Origin: Gemmatimonadota bacterium | Lineage (GTDB): Bacteria > Gemmatimonadota > Gemmatimonadetes > Longimicrobiales > Gaopeijiaceae | NCBI GenBank assembly: GCA_016873995.1 | Contig: VGVR01000025.1 | Coordinates: 1-47,381 of the forward strand | Length of the DNA: 47,381 nt | Reading direction: 5' to 3' | Part shown: positions 8,223 through 18,784 of the stretch, piece after piece | How positions within the stretch are numbered: the first letter of the stretch is position 1 | Layout of the letters: every line of letters starts with the position of its first letter | Position numbers and translations under genes: made by a program | The notes under the pieces: model-generated | What the model saw: only the letters and a program-made list of their open reading frames with translations | The model's database searches: none | Told to the model about the DNA's origin: nothing

Positions 8223-8648
8223 GTGAGCATTCGCCACGCACAAGCCCGCTGGGATGGCGACCTCCGGAGCGGCCAGGGGACGATGCGCCTGGGAAGCGGC
8301 GCGTTCGAGGGTCCGTTCAGCTTCAAGAGCCGCTTCGAGGAGGGGGCCGGCACGAATCCCGAGGAGCTGATCGGGGCTGCGCACGCCGGGTGCTTCTCGA
8401 TGGCGTTCAGCAACATGCTCGCGGAGGCAGGGCACGTCCCGACCCGCGTCGAGACGAAGGCCCGCGTCCACCTCGAGCGCGTGGACGGCAAGCCGACGAT
8501 CCACCGCATCGATCTCGATACGGAGGGAACCGTGCCGGGCATCTCCGCGGAGGTTTTCCAGGAGATCGCCCATAAGGCGAAGGCTGGTTGCCCGGTGTCC
8601 CGCGCGCTGGCTGCGGTCGACATCCACCTGACCGCCACGCTCAAGTAA
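8223..8648 (+). CDS. OsmC/Ohr family peroxiredoxin
   Basis: This 141-residue protein matches OsmC in length and in its two redox cysteines: AAHAGCFSMA (about residue 59) and AKAGCPVSRAL (about residue 122). These reduce organic hydroperoxides through a disulfide cycle in the cytoplasm. NPEELIGAAHAGC and the closing segment CPVSRALAAVDIHLTATL are diagnostic of the OsmC branch. The GTG start is set by AAAGGAG at 8209-8215, 7 bases upstream. It follows the RCC1 gene on the same strand by 31 bases and converges with the quinoprotein gene. Confidence 0.92.
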   Translation: MSIRHAQARWDGDLRSGQGTMRLGSGAFEGPFSFKSRFEEGAGTNPEELIGAAHAGCFSMAFSNMLAEAGHVPTRVETKARVHLERVDGKPTIHRIDLDTEGTVPGISAEVFQEIAHKAKAGCPVSRALAAVDIHLTATLK

Positions 8649-8676
8649 CGCGCGAGCGGGCGGTGCCGCAGGGCGG

Positions 8677-10398
8677 CTACGGCAGCGCGAACACCCAGAC
8701 CGCCCCGCTCCCCGGCGGAACGTCGACGTCGGTGAGTCGGGCGTAGAACTGCGTCTGGGCGATGCGCCCCCCCGCACCCACGGCGACGTACTGCTTCCCG
8801 TCCACTTCGAACGTGACCGGAGCACCGGATACGTCGCCGTTCAGGCGCGCCTTCCAGAGGAGGTTCCCGTTGTCGGTGTCGAGCGCGAAGAACTCGCGGT
8901 CGGTGGTGCCGCCGAAGACCACCCCGCCGGCAGTGGCGAGCGCGGCCGCGGTCATCGCCGCGCCGCTCTCGGTCCGGTAGGACCACGCGCGGCGGCCGGT
9001 GACGGGATCGAATGCCACGAACTCGCCGACGTAGTCGTAGCCGGGGACCATCTTCGGCTGAGCGCGTAGCCCGCGGTATCCCCCCCCACCCACGGAGGAA
9101 GCCGGCTCCGACACGAACGTGACGTCCATGCAGGTGTTGTTCACGCCCAGGTAGTAATAGCGCGTGAGCGGGCTGTAACTCGGCGAGTTCAGATCCCTCC
9201 CGCCGTAGTAGAAGGGGCACACCTCGAAGCTCTTGCCCGTGTCGACGTCGGCGTCCGTCGGCACCCGAGACGGATCGAGGATGGGACGCCCCGTTTCGCT
9301 GAATCCCGTGATCAGGTTGTCGTACGAGGTGCGGAACGCCCGGATGAACTCGCCGGTGGCGCGATCGAGGACGATGCCCCACCCCGTCTTGCTGGTCTGG
9401 ATGAGCGCGTTCCGCAGGCGGCCATCGATGACGAGATCGACGAGCATGCTCTCGAAGACGGCCCGGTCCCAAGAGTCCTCGGGCATGAGCTGGTAGTGCC
9501 AGACGAGCTCACCGGTGTCGATGTCGACGGCGAGGATCGAGTTGGTGTAGAGCGCGTCTCCCCACCCCCGCAGCGTGGCCGCCCACGGATAGGGCTGACC
9601 GGTGCCGAAGTAGACGAGGTGGAGCTCGGGGTCGTAGCTGATGGTGTTCCAGGGAGCACCCCCGAGCGGCGGCGTGGGCCCCGGCTCCCAGGTGTCGAAG
9701 CCCGGGTCGCCCTCCCGGGGTACCGTGTAGATCTCCCAGGCGAGGGTACCCGTCTCGGCATCGACGGCGGTGAAGCGTCCGCGCACGCCGGTGTCACCCC
9801 CCGTCTGACCGATGAGCACCTTACCCTCGGCGATGAGCGGCGCATGCGAGTGCCCGCCATCGGTGTGGTAGTCGCCCGTGCGGGTGGCCCACACCTGTTC
9901 ACCGCTCCGGGCGTCGAGCGCCACCACATACGAGTCGGCGGTCCCCCAGTAGACTCGGTCCCCATACAGAGCCACCCCGCGCGCCTTGCCGAAGGCCTGC
10001 GACGCGCGCACGTCGTCCGGGTAGTCGCGCTCGTGCACCCACAGCACGTCGCCGGTAGTGGCCTCGAACGCGATCACCCGCCCCGTCCCCTCGGCGACGT
10101 ACATGATCCCGTTCGCCACCACGGGCGTCGGGACCCAACGCGTGTTGTCGTTGACGGAGTATGCCCACACCAGCTGGAGGCCCGCGACGTTGGTGCGGTC
10201 GATCTCGTCGAGCGGGCTGAAGCCGGTCACGTCGTAGGTGCGCCGGTAGCTCATCCAATCCCCGTCTCGAGGATGAAGGAGCCGCTCCGCGGTCACCGGC
10301 TCCCAGTTCCGGGGCGCCGACTGGGCGGACGCCGAGTGCGCGTGCGAAAGCGCTACCGCGAGGACGACGCTCCAAACGCCCGCAACCCGTGATCTCAT
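8677..10398 (-). CDS. Secreted PQQ-type quinoprotein dehydrogenase
   Basis: The 573-residue product has a Sec signal peptide (cleavage after SASAQ, about residue 26) and an eight-bladed propeller with W-motif repeats such as DARSGEQVWATRTG and DIDTGELVWHYQLMPEDSWD. The catalytic Asp is Asp311 (PEDSWDRA), and the residue two places on is Ala313, so the extra Asp of lanthanide enzymes is absent. Two positions that coordinate the metal in methanol dehydrogenases differ: Asp202 in GGDTGVRG (usually Glu) and Gln268 in GTGQPYPW (usually Asn). No vicinal Cys-Cys pair and no cytochrome domain are seen. The fold is clear; substrate and PQQ/metal loading are uncertain. Confidence 0.85.
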   Translation of the reverse strand: MRSRVAGVWSVVLAVALSHAHSASAQSAPRNWEPVTAERLLHPRDGDWMSYRRTYDVTGFSPLDEIDRTNVAGLQLVWAYSVNDNTRWVPTPVVANGIMYVAEGTGRVIAFEATTGDVLWVHERDYPDDVRASQAFGKARGVALYGDRVYWGTADSYVVALDARSGEQVWATRTGDYHTDGGHSHAPLIAEGKVLIGQTGGDTGVRGRFTAVDAETGTLAWEIYTVPREGDPGFDTWEPGPTPPLGGAPWNTISYDPELHLVYFGTGQPYPWAATLRGWGDALYTNSILAVDIDTGELVWHYQLMPEDSWDRAVFESMLVDLVIDGRLRNALIQTSKTGWGIVLDRATGEFIRAFRTSYDNLITGFSETGRPILDPSRVPTDADVDTGKSFEVCPFYYGGRDLNSPSYSPLTRYYYLGVNNTCMDVTFVSEPASSVGGGGYRGLRAQPKMVPGYDYVGEFVAFDPVTGRRAWSYRTESGAAMTAAALATAGGVVFGGTTDREFFALDTDNGNLLWKARLNGDVSGAPVTFEVDGKQYVAVGAGGRIAQTQFYARLTDVDVPPGSGAVWVFALP

Positions 10399-10479
10399 GC
10401 TCGTCCGAACGCCTCCGCAGGGGTGGTCGATGGGCGGACAGTATACGTCTGCCGCTGCCGTCCCGCCGCGCCCCCGCAG

Positions 10480-10806
10480 CTACTCGACGGTGAAGGTGAC
10501 CGTGTCGACCACGAGCGGCTGGAGCGGAATGTGCGCGCCTTCCGCGACGACGGCGTGACCCGTGCCGGGCGTGACGTCCCCGGCAGGTACGATCGGGACG
10601 GTGGACCGGAGCCATACCACGACCTCGTGCTCCTCCTGGAAGGAGCCTCTGGCAGGGCTCAGGATCTCGACCGCGAAGGGGGCGCCGGGCGCAAGCTCGG
10701 CCGCTTCCGAAGCGCCCTCGGCAGATGCTTCGTCGGAGCCTCCACCGCATCCGGCGGCGTTGAAGCAAGACAAAATCGTAGCGGTCGCGCGCAGCGGGGA
10801 GCGCAT
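10480..10806 (-). CDS. Small putative lipoprotein, DUF4399-like fragment
   Basis: This 108-residue protein has a short signal with a possible lipobox (FNAAGC, Cys20) followed by a Gly/Ser/Glu-rich linker. The segment EILSPARGSFQEEHEVVVWL and the later PAGDVTPGTGH resemble the start of DUF4399 proteins, but the His-rich middle of that family is missing and the protein ends soon after. AGGTGA lies just upstream of the ATG. It may be a shortened family member or an independent small lipoprotein. It is divergent from glnN. Confidence 0.5.
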   Translation of the reverse strand: MRSPLRATATILSCFNAAGCGGGSDEASAEGASEAAELAPGAPFAVEILSPARGSFQEEHEVVVWLRSTVPIVPAGDVTPGTGHAVVAEGAHIPLQPLVVDTVTFTVE

Positions 10807-10957
10807 GCGTCACCTGCCGTCGGGGAAGCGGATCCTCCCATGAGGAGACGTCCTCGGCCTCAGTCGGCAAGCGGGGTGCCAGGTCCAGGAGGGTCGCGCT
10901 GTGCGCTCGACCGATCACTCGGGCTCCCCGAAGGGCGACTCCCCCGCAGCTTACCAA

Positions 10958-11027
10958 ATTGTCGGAACGCGCCTCACTTGAGGGATCGGCTCCGGACGGT
11001 ACTTTCCTGTCCTCCCTTGCCGACAAT
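10958..11027 (+). promoter_or_regulatory. Inverted repeat upstream of glnN
   Basis: ATTGTCGG at 10958-10965 is mirrored by CCGACAAT at 11020-11027, about 40-110 bases before the glnN start. The arms could be operator half-sites or a long-loop stem in the leader. No clear promoter hexamers were found. This is a candidate only; a chance match cannot be excluded. Confidence 0.25.
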
Positions 11028-11068
11028 CTCGCCCCATTCGCCCGTTCCCATGAGGAGGTAGCCGTCCC

Positions 11069-13255
<2,187 letters not shown>

Positions 13256-13280
13256 CCGACGCGGTAACTGCTCGAGGGGC

Positions 13281-13310
13281 GGGCCCGCGCGACGCGAGTC
13301 GCGCGGGCCC
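13281..13310 (+). terminator. Rho-independent-type hairpin after glnN
   Basis: A perfect 13-bp stem (GGGCCCGCGCGAC at 13281-13293 with its complement at 13298-13310) encloses a GCGA loop, 26 bases after the glnN stop. It is followed by GTTCATTT, only weakly T-rich, as is common in GC-rich bacteria. Confidence 0.75.
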
Positions 13311-13519
13311 GTTCATTTGCGCGGGCGCCGAACTAGCCGCCATCGCCTCGGCCCGAGCCCGCCACCCGAAGCGCGGACGCCCCAGGCCCCCACGCCCACG
13401 ACTACGTAGTCCGCCCGCCGCTCTACAGTCCTTCGACGCAGAGCCCCGCACCCCCGCCCGGGCGATGGTTCACGTGCACCGACACGGCCGCAGCATGTCA
13501 ACGCCGCACGGAGGACACG

Positions 13520-13903
13520 ATGGCCATGAGTCTGATCGCGGGATGGGCGGGAATGCTCGGGGGCGTGGTGGCCGGAGCCGTCATCGGCCTCTTCTTCGAG
13601 AATGAGGACTGGATGGGCGGATACGCTTCCTTCCGCCGCCGCCTCACCCGCCTGGGTCACGTCGCGTTCTTCGGCCTGGGCTACGTGAACATCCTCTTCG
13701 CGCTCACGACCCGCGGCCTTCCCGAGAGCGCGTGGGTGTAGCTGGCGTCGTGGTCGCTGATCCTCGGCGCCGCCGCGATGCCGGTCTGCTGCTTCCTCAC
13801 TGCGTGGAAAAAGGGCTTCGCGCGTCTCTTCCCCATTCCCGTGGTCGCGGTCGGCACCGGGGTCGTAACGCTACTCGTCAACATCGGAGAAGTACTGCCA
13901 TGA
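13520..13903 (+). pseudogene. Small membrane protein interrupted by an in-frame amber codon
   Basis: The ATG at 13520 follows GGAGGACACG. The frame encodes a membrane helix (LIAGWAGMLGGVVAGAVIGL), a loop rich in Arg (YASFRRRLTRLGHVAFFGL) and a second helix, then meets TAG at 13739-13741. The same frame continues at once with more hydrophobic coding (LASWSLILGAAAMPVCCFLT; PVVAVGTGVVTLLVNIGEVL) and ends at the TGA that overlaps the start of the radical SAM gene. With the TAG ignored it is a 127-residue protein with about four membrane segments. Preserved coding on both sides suggests a recent nonsense mutation, readthrough or a sequence error. Family not recognised. Confidence 0.7.
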
Positions 13904-15225
13904 GGATCGGTCTGATCGCCATGAGTGGGCTCAGGATCTGCAAGCCCGAGCTTCTGGAGTTGAGGTTCACGTTCCCCCGCGTGCAGGAGCGCGCCCGCGA
14001 GATCGAGGCGCTGCCGTCGCTCGGGCTGCTGACGCTCGCAGGCATGACGCCCGCGGACGTCGAGGTCGAGTACCTCGAGGTGCGCGACGTCGACCAGTGG
14101 TCGCTCCCGACGCGCTTCGACGCGGTGGCAATGTCCACGCTCACGGCGGTGTCGTGCGAAGCCTTCCGCCTGGCCGCGCGATTCCGGGCCATGGGTGTGC
14201 CCGTGATCCTGGGCGGCCTGGGCGTCACCCTCTCACCGACCGAGGCGATGAAGCACGCCGACGCGGTCGTGCTGGGCGAAGGAGAGGTCGTGTGGCCAGA
14301 CGTGGTGCGCGACCTGCGGCGTGGCGCGCTTCAGCCCGTCTACGATGCTCGCGCGCGCGGTCCTTTCGACATGAGCCAGGCGCCGATGCCCCGCTTCGAC
14401 CTCCTGAGCCCCGAGCGCTACCCGCGCTTCTCCGTGCAAACACAGCGTGGGTGCCCGTGGGCGTGCGAGTTCTGCGCGTCGTCCATCCGACTCGAGCCGC
14501 GGTTCCGGGTGAAGCCGGTCGAACACGTGATCGCGGAGATCCGCCGGCTGAAGGAGCTGTTCGGCAGCCCGTTCATCGAGTTCGCAGACGACAACACGTT
14601 CGTCAATCGCGTTCGCGCCAAAGAGCTGCTGCGTGCCCTCGAGAAGGAGAGCGTGCGCTGGTTCACCGAGTCGGATCTGTCGATCGCCTGGGACGACGAC
14701 CTGCTCTCTTTGATGCGCGACGCAGGTTGTGCGCAGGTCATCATCGGCTTCGAGCATCCCAAGTACGCAGCGCTCGACGGCGTGGAGCAGAAGGTCAACT
14801 GGAAAGCGAGAATGGTCGGCCGCTACGAAGAAGCCGTTCGGCGCATCCAGCGCCATGGCATCACCGTCAACGGCTGCTTCGTGCTCGGGCTCGACGGAAC
14901 CGGGACGGAGAGCGCGGAGGACATCCTGCGTTTCGTCCGGGAGAGCGGGATGTACGACGTGCAGGTGACGTATCTGACGCCCTTCCCCGGAACGCCGCTC
15001 TGGGACCGCATGGCTCGCGAAGGCCGGATTCTGGACGAGAGCGCGACCGAGCGGTGCACGCTCTTCGACGTGAACTTCCGACCGGACCGCATGACGGTCG
15101 CCGAGCTCGAGGAAGCGTTCCTCGGCCTCGTCGGGCGACTGTACGAGGAGACCGCAGTGCAGGAGCGCTCCCGCGCGTTCCGCGAGCACCTGCGGAGCGC
15201 ACGGCGTCGACCTGCTGCCGCGTGA
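13900..15225 (+). CDS. B12-binding-type radical SAM protein
   Basis: The 441-residue protein has an N-terminal cobalamin-binding-like Rossmann domain (about 1-150; VILGGLGVTLSPTEAMKHAD, VVLGEGE). The radical SAM TIM-barrel follows, with the cluster motif RGCPWACEFC (Cys185, Cys189, Cys192) that ligates the [4Fe-4S] cluster used to cleave S-adenosylmethionine. The DxHxxG cobalamin-ligand motif is not visible, so B12 may bind base-off without His or not at all. The C-terminus resembles the DUF4070-like tail of hopanoid and lipid-modifying members. The ATG overlaps the stop of the upstream membrane-protein frame (ATGA). The substrate cannot be named. Confidence 0.85.
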   Translation: MRIGLIAMSGLRICKPELLELRFTFPRVQERAREIEALPSLGLLTLAGMTPADVEVEYLEVRDVDQWSLPTRFDAVAMSTLTAVSCEAFRLAARFRAMGVPVILGGLGVTLSPTEAMKHADAVVLGEGEVVWPDVVRDLRRGALQPVYDARARGPFDMSQAPMPRFDLLSPERYPRFSVQTQRGCPWACEFCASSIRLEPRFRVKPVEHVIAEIRRLKELFGSPFIEFADDNTFVNRVRAKELLRALEKESVRWFTESDLSIAWDDDLLSLMRDAGCAQVIIGFEHPKYAALDGVEQKVNWKARMVGRYEEAVRRIQRHGITVNGCFVLGLDGTGTESAEDILRFVRESGMYDVQVTYLTPFPGTPLWDRMAREGRILDESATERCTLFDVNFRPDRMTVAELEEAFLGLVGRLYEETAVQERSRAFREHLRSARRRPAAA

Positions 15226-15232
15226 CCGGTTG

Positions 15233-15263
15233 TCCGGCGGCGGCGAGTGCCGCCGCCGCCGGA
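15233..15263. terminator. Bidirectional hairpin terminator
   Basis: A 13-bp perfect stem (TCCGGCGGCGGCG at 15233-15245, complement at 15251-15263) with a 5-base loop lies between the convergent radical SAM and HisC-like genes, directly after one stop and just before the other. Confidence 0.7.
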
Positions 15264-15269
15264 TCCCGA

Positions 15270-16433
15270 CTACGCCCTGAGGACCTCGCGGAATACGTTC
15301 ATCGCCTGCTGCATCTCTTCCATCGTGCCGAACGAGATGCGCGAATGCGTCTGCTCGAGCGGCGGGAAGTCGCGCCCGACGGTGACCTTTCTCTGCGAGC
15401 ACTGGTCGCGGAACCAGGAGGCGGGACGACCGAGATCGACCAGAACGAAGTTCGCGTGCGGCATGGGTACGTCGTACCCCATCTCTCGGAACGTGGAGAC
15501 GACGAACGAACGGACGCGCGCGTTCTCGGCGGCCTCGTCGGCGATGTGCGCCCGGTCCTCGATCGAGGCGACGCCAGCCGCAGCGGAGAGCGTGTTCATG
15601 CTGCCCAGGTGCCACGCCTGCGAGATCTTCTGCAGCGTCTCCCGCTGTCCGATCGCGTACCCGACGCGCAGGCCGGCCATGCCATGCGCCTTGGAGAGCG
15701 AGCGCGTGATGAACACGCCGGGCAACTCCTGTCCGAGTGCACGCACCGTACTCACGGAGGCGTCGTAGGCGTAGTCGATGTACGCTTCGTCCACGAGGAT
15801 CGCCGTTTCGGGCGAGCGCTCTTTGACGCGACGCACGAACGCCTCGACCTCGCTCCGCGGATGTGCGGTGCCGGTGGGGTTGTTCGGGTTGCAGAAGAAC
15901 ACGAGCCCCGCCCCCCGCGCAGCGTCGGCCATGGCGTCGAGGTCGAGCGCCAGCCCCGCATCGACTCGGATGGCCGACACAGGGTAACCGAGGCCGCGGG
16001 CCGTGCTCTCGCACGTGGCGTACGTCGGCGCGGCGGTGACGAGACCTCTCTCACGCGAGCAGAAAGCGTGCACCGCGCCGGCGAGAATCGGACCCGACCC
16101 GGTCGCGGTAATCACATTGCCGGCGGGCACGCCGTGCGCGGTCGCGATCGCGTCGACCAATGCATTCGTGTGGTCGGGGGGATACCCGCGACCAGCGCGC
16201 GGTGAGATCACGCGGTGGAGCGCCTGAATGGCGCTCGGCCCCGGACCGCGGGCGTTCTCGTTCGACGAGATCCGGATGAAGCCATCGTCGAATACTTGGG
16301 CCTGGGCCTGCTGTTGTTCGTCGGGTGAGAAGGCCCATGCCTCCCGGCCACGACCGATGACGAACGAACTCGAGACGACCCCGACCGTCCCCGCTCCGAC
16401 GGACCTCACGAAACCGCGGCGACTCACCGACAT
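15270..16433 (-). CDS. Tat-exported HisC-like class I/II aminotransferase
   Basis: The 387-residue protein is a fold-type I PLP enzyme similar to histidinol-phosphate aminotransferases. It shows SSNENARGPGP near the substrate site, CNPNNPTGT, Asp215 in LVDEAYIDY, the PLP lysine Lys248 in SLSKAHGMAGLRVGY, and the Arg in SRISFGT. It is preceded by a twin-arginine signal (SRRGFVRSVGAGTVG, Arg5/Arg6). This predicts export of the folded, PLP-loaded enzyme, unusual for the family. GGAGGT lies about 9 bases before the chosen ATG and favours it over the ATG at 16451. It is divergent from another Tat-marked PLP enzyme. Substrate unknown; histidine synthesis is unlikely outside the cytoplasm. Confidence 0.87.
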   Translation of the reverse strand: MSVSRRGFVRSVGAGTVGVVSSSFVIGRGREAWAFSPDEQQQAQAQVFDDGFIRISSNENARGPGPSAIQALHRVISPRAGRGYPPDHTNALVDAIATAHGVPAGNVITATGSGPILAGAVHAFCSRERGLVTAAPTYATCESTARGLGYPVSAIRVDAGLALDLDAMADAARGAGLVFFCNPNNPTGTAHPRSEVEAFVRRVKERSPETAILVDEAYIDYAYDASVSTVRALGQELPGVFITRSLSKAHGMAGLRVGYAIGQRETLQKISQAWHLGSMNTLSAAAGVASIEDRAHIADEAAENARVRSFVVSTFREMGYDVPMPHANFVLVDLGRPASWFRDQCSQRKVTVGRDFPPLEQTHSRISFGTMEEMQQAMNVFREVLRA

Positions 16434-16623
16434 TGCCTTACCTCCTCGCATGTCATGTATAGGGCGAGAACGACGTCGGAGCAGTATAGGCGTGGCCGCG
16501 GCCGGCCGCCAAGAGACGTCGCCAGCCCAACCTTGCCGCGCCGTCCCCCACCCCGGATCTTGCCCCGAGCCCCGCGCCGCTCCGGCGGTGCCGGGCCTGC
16601 CCTCTCTAGCGGGAGGTACCGCG

Positions 16624-17973
16624 ATGCGCCACGACACGGGGATCGGCCGCAGGACGTTCCTGGAGGGCGCCGGCCTGGCAGCCCTTCTCGGAGCGGTTGG
16701 CGCGAAGAGCCCCCTCTCGGCCTCCAGCCTGCGACAGCTGGCTCAGGTCCCGGACCACTTCGACTTCGACGAGATCTACGATCGTTCCGGAACGCTGAGC
16801 ACCAAATGGGACGGCGCGCGGCGCACGTTCGGTCCTCAGGTCGAGGTCGGCATGGGCATCGCGGACATGGACTTCCGCGCACCGCCGTGCATCACGCGCG
16901 CAATCGCCGAGCGGTGCACGCACGAGAACTGGGGGTACATCGACGTCCCGCCGTCGCTCACGGAGTCCATTGTAGCGTGGGAGCGCAGCCGGCACGGGGT
17001 CGAGGTCGATCCCTCCATGGTCACGCTACACGCGGGCGTGCACTCGGCGCTCATCTCCGGATATCACGCGTTCGTCCCCCCGGGCGCGCCGGTGCTCATG
17101 ACCACGCCGATCTACAACGGGTTCTACGGGAGCCAGCGCTTCGCGCGCGTGGTCGCCGAGGAGAGCCCCATGGTCCAGGAGAATGGGCGCTACTCGATCG
17201 ACTGGGACGACTTCCAGCGCCGCATCGGCCGCGCCAACGTCTTCCTGCTCTGCAACCCGCAGAACCCTACCGGCAACTGTTGGTCGCAGGAGGACCTGCT
17301 CCGGCTCGGCGAGATCTGCCTGGAGCGCCGGGTGATCGTGTTCGCCGACGAGATCCACTCCGACCTCGTGCCACCCGGTGCGCGCCACACCCCGTTCGCC
17401 AGCCTCCCCAACCGCGCCGTCGTGAACAACAGCATCACGTTCCGTGCGGTGAGCAAGACGTTCAACCTGCCCGGACTCAAGCTGGCGTGGTACTACTCGA
17501 CCAACCCCGACCTGCTCGCGCGCATCCGCGCGCACACACGGGCAGACCTGGGAACGCTCGCCGTCATCGCGACCGAGGCCGGCCTGCGCGAGGGTCACAC
17601 CTGGCTAGACCGGTTGCTCCCCTACCTGGGCGAGAACCACGTCGTCGCCGAGCGTGCTATCGCCGAAGACGTCCCGCTGGTGAAGTACCGCGCGGCACAG
17701 GGCACGTACTTGGCCTGGCTCGACGTGGGTGGGCTCGCGGAAAGGATCGGCGCCCGCAGGATCGCAGCCGAGGAGACGTCGCGGGGGACTGCGGTAGTCA
17801 CGCCCGAGCAGGTGGTACAGCGCTGGCTCGCGGAGCGCGCGCGCATCGCGGTGAGCCCCGGCCACACCTTCGGCGTCGGGGGCGCAGACCACATGCGCAT
17901 GAACCTCGCCACGCGACGGGCGCTGGTGCGGCAGGCGATGGATAACTTGGCTGAGGCGGCGGCGCGGGCGTAG
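16624..17973 (+). CDS. Tat-exported MalY/PatB-like aminotransferase (C-S lyase type)
   Basis: The 449-residue product belongs to the MalY/PatB branch of PLP enzymes, which often cleave cystathionine-like C-S bonds. Features are GMGIADMDFRAPP, THENWGYIDVP, CNPQNPTGN, Asp242 in FADEIHSDL and the PLP lysine Lys278 in RAVSKTFNLPGLKLAW. The N-terminus has a Tat-type signal, GRRTFLEGAGLAALLGAVGA (Arg9/Arg10), so the folded enzyme should act in the periplasm. GGGAGGT sits just before the ATG. It shares a 190-base divergent intergenic region with the HisC-like gene, suggesting joint control. The reaction is inferred from family only. Confidence 0.87.
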   Translation: MRHDTGIGRRTFLEGAGLAALLGAVGAKSPLSASSLRQLAQVPDHFDFDEIYDRSGTLSTKWDGARRTFGPQVEVGMGIADMDFRAPPCITRAIAERCTHENWGYIDVPPSLTESIVAWERSRHGVEVDPSMVTLHAGVHSALISGYHAFVPPGAPVLMTTPIYNGFYGSQRFARVVAEESPMVQENGRYSIDWDDFQRRIGRANVFLLCNPQNPTGNCWSQEDLLRLGEICLERRVIVFADEIHSDLVPPGARHTPFASLPNRAVVNNSITFRAVSKTFNLPGLKLAWYYSTNPDLLARIRAHTRADLGTLAVIATEAGLREGHTWLDRLLPYLGENHVVAERAIAEDVPLVKYRAAQGTYLAWLDVGGLAERIGARRIAAEETSRGTAVVTPEQVVQRWLAERARIAVSPGHTFGVGGADHMRMNLATRRALVRQAMDNLAEAAARA

Positions 17974-18163
17974 TCGGCGCGGGCCGTCCCTGGCGCTCGC
18001 CGTCCTGGGAAGAGTCGGCGGCACCATGGTCGGCGCTCTCGCCGTCCTTGCAGGAGTCGGCGAGGGCCGCCCCGCTCGACGTCGTCCCCACCGTTCGCCG
18101 ACGACCGCCGCCGTTCGCTGACGGTCGCGCCGTTTCGCCGACGTTCGCCGACGTTGGCGAAGT
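17974..18163. repeat. Degenerate GTCGGCG / CGTTCGCCGACG tandem repeats
   Basis: The gap between convergent genes carries two loose copies of a block with GTCGGCG...CTCGCCGTCCT (near 17973 and 18030). Several copies of CGTTCGCCGACG or close variants follow between about 18100 and 18160. The units are partly self-complementary. They have no coding potential; they could act in termination or be slipped-strand DNA. Confidence 0.5.
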
Positions 18164-18736
18164 CTAGACGCCCCCGAACAGCTCGCGCACCGGCACCGCG
18201 AAGCCGTCGAGCACGTCCTCGCCGCCGAGCGTGTAGTCCTCACGGAGAATCGCGCCTGTGCCGTCGGCACGGTAGACGGTCACGGTGTGGGCCTCCGCGT
18301 CGACGATCCACACGAGACGCGCCCCGGCATCGAGGTACTCGAGCACCTTCTCCTGCATGGCGCTGGCCGAGTCCGACGGCGAGAGCACTTCGACCGCGAC
18401 GTCGGGCGCGCCCCGAACCCATCCGCCTGGCACCCCCTCCGTGGAGCGCCGCTCGAGCGTCGCGGCGACGTCCGGGCCCCGCACCGTCGCGGGCACCTCG
18501 GAGAGCATGTAGCCTGACTCGGCCGTCACCACGGCCCCCCGCGAGCGCGCCCAGGCCTTTATGTGGTAGGCAACCTCGATCTGCACCTCGCCATGCACAT
18601 TGCGAGGACGGGGTTCGCGAACCACTCGTCCGCGCACCAGCTCGGTCACGTACTCGTGCGCAAGCTCGTCGAGCGCCGCGTACTCTGAGAGCGTCAGCAG
18701 CTTGGGCTCCACACGCGCGGGAGCAGAGGTCGCCAT
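18164..18736 (-). CDS. Uma2 family (DUF820) putative restriction-endonuclease-fold protein
   Basis: The 190-residue protein matches Uma2 proteins: the opening LLTLSEYAALDE, ELVRGRVVREP, then RGPDVAA, PDVAVEVLSPSDS and KVLEYLDAGARLVWIVD. The Asp of PDVA, the Glu of VEVLS and the following Lys region form the PD-(D/E)XK-like metal site of the fold. The family is abundant in cyanobacteria, planctomycetes and Gemmatimonadota, often in many copies, and its role is unknown. Two ATGs are possible (18772 or 18736); the inner one gives the usual N-terminal length. Confidence 0.85.
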   Translation of the reverse strand: MATSAPARVEPKLLTLSEYAALDELAHEYVTELVRGRVVREPRPRNVHGEVQIEVAYHIKAWARSRGAVVTAESGYMLSEVPATVRGPDVAATLERRSTEGVPGGWVRGAPDVAVEVLSPSDSASAMQEKVLEYLDAGARLVWIVDAEAHTVTVYRADGTGAILREDYTLGGEDVLDGFAVPVRELFGGV

Positions 18737-18784
18737 GTCATCGAATCTACGGCTCGGGTAGCCCCCCGCCATGCTTCGATGGGC

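Noticed and set aside
13739..13741. Amber codon decoded as pyrrolysine
   Set aside because: No Pyl genes are visible in the window, and the host group is not known to use pyrrolysine.
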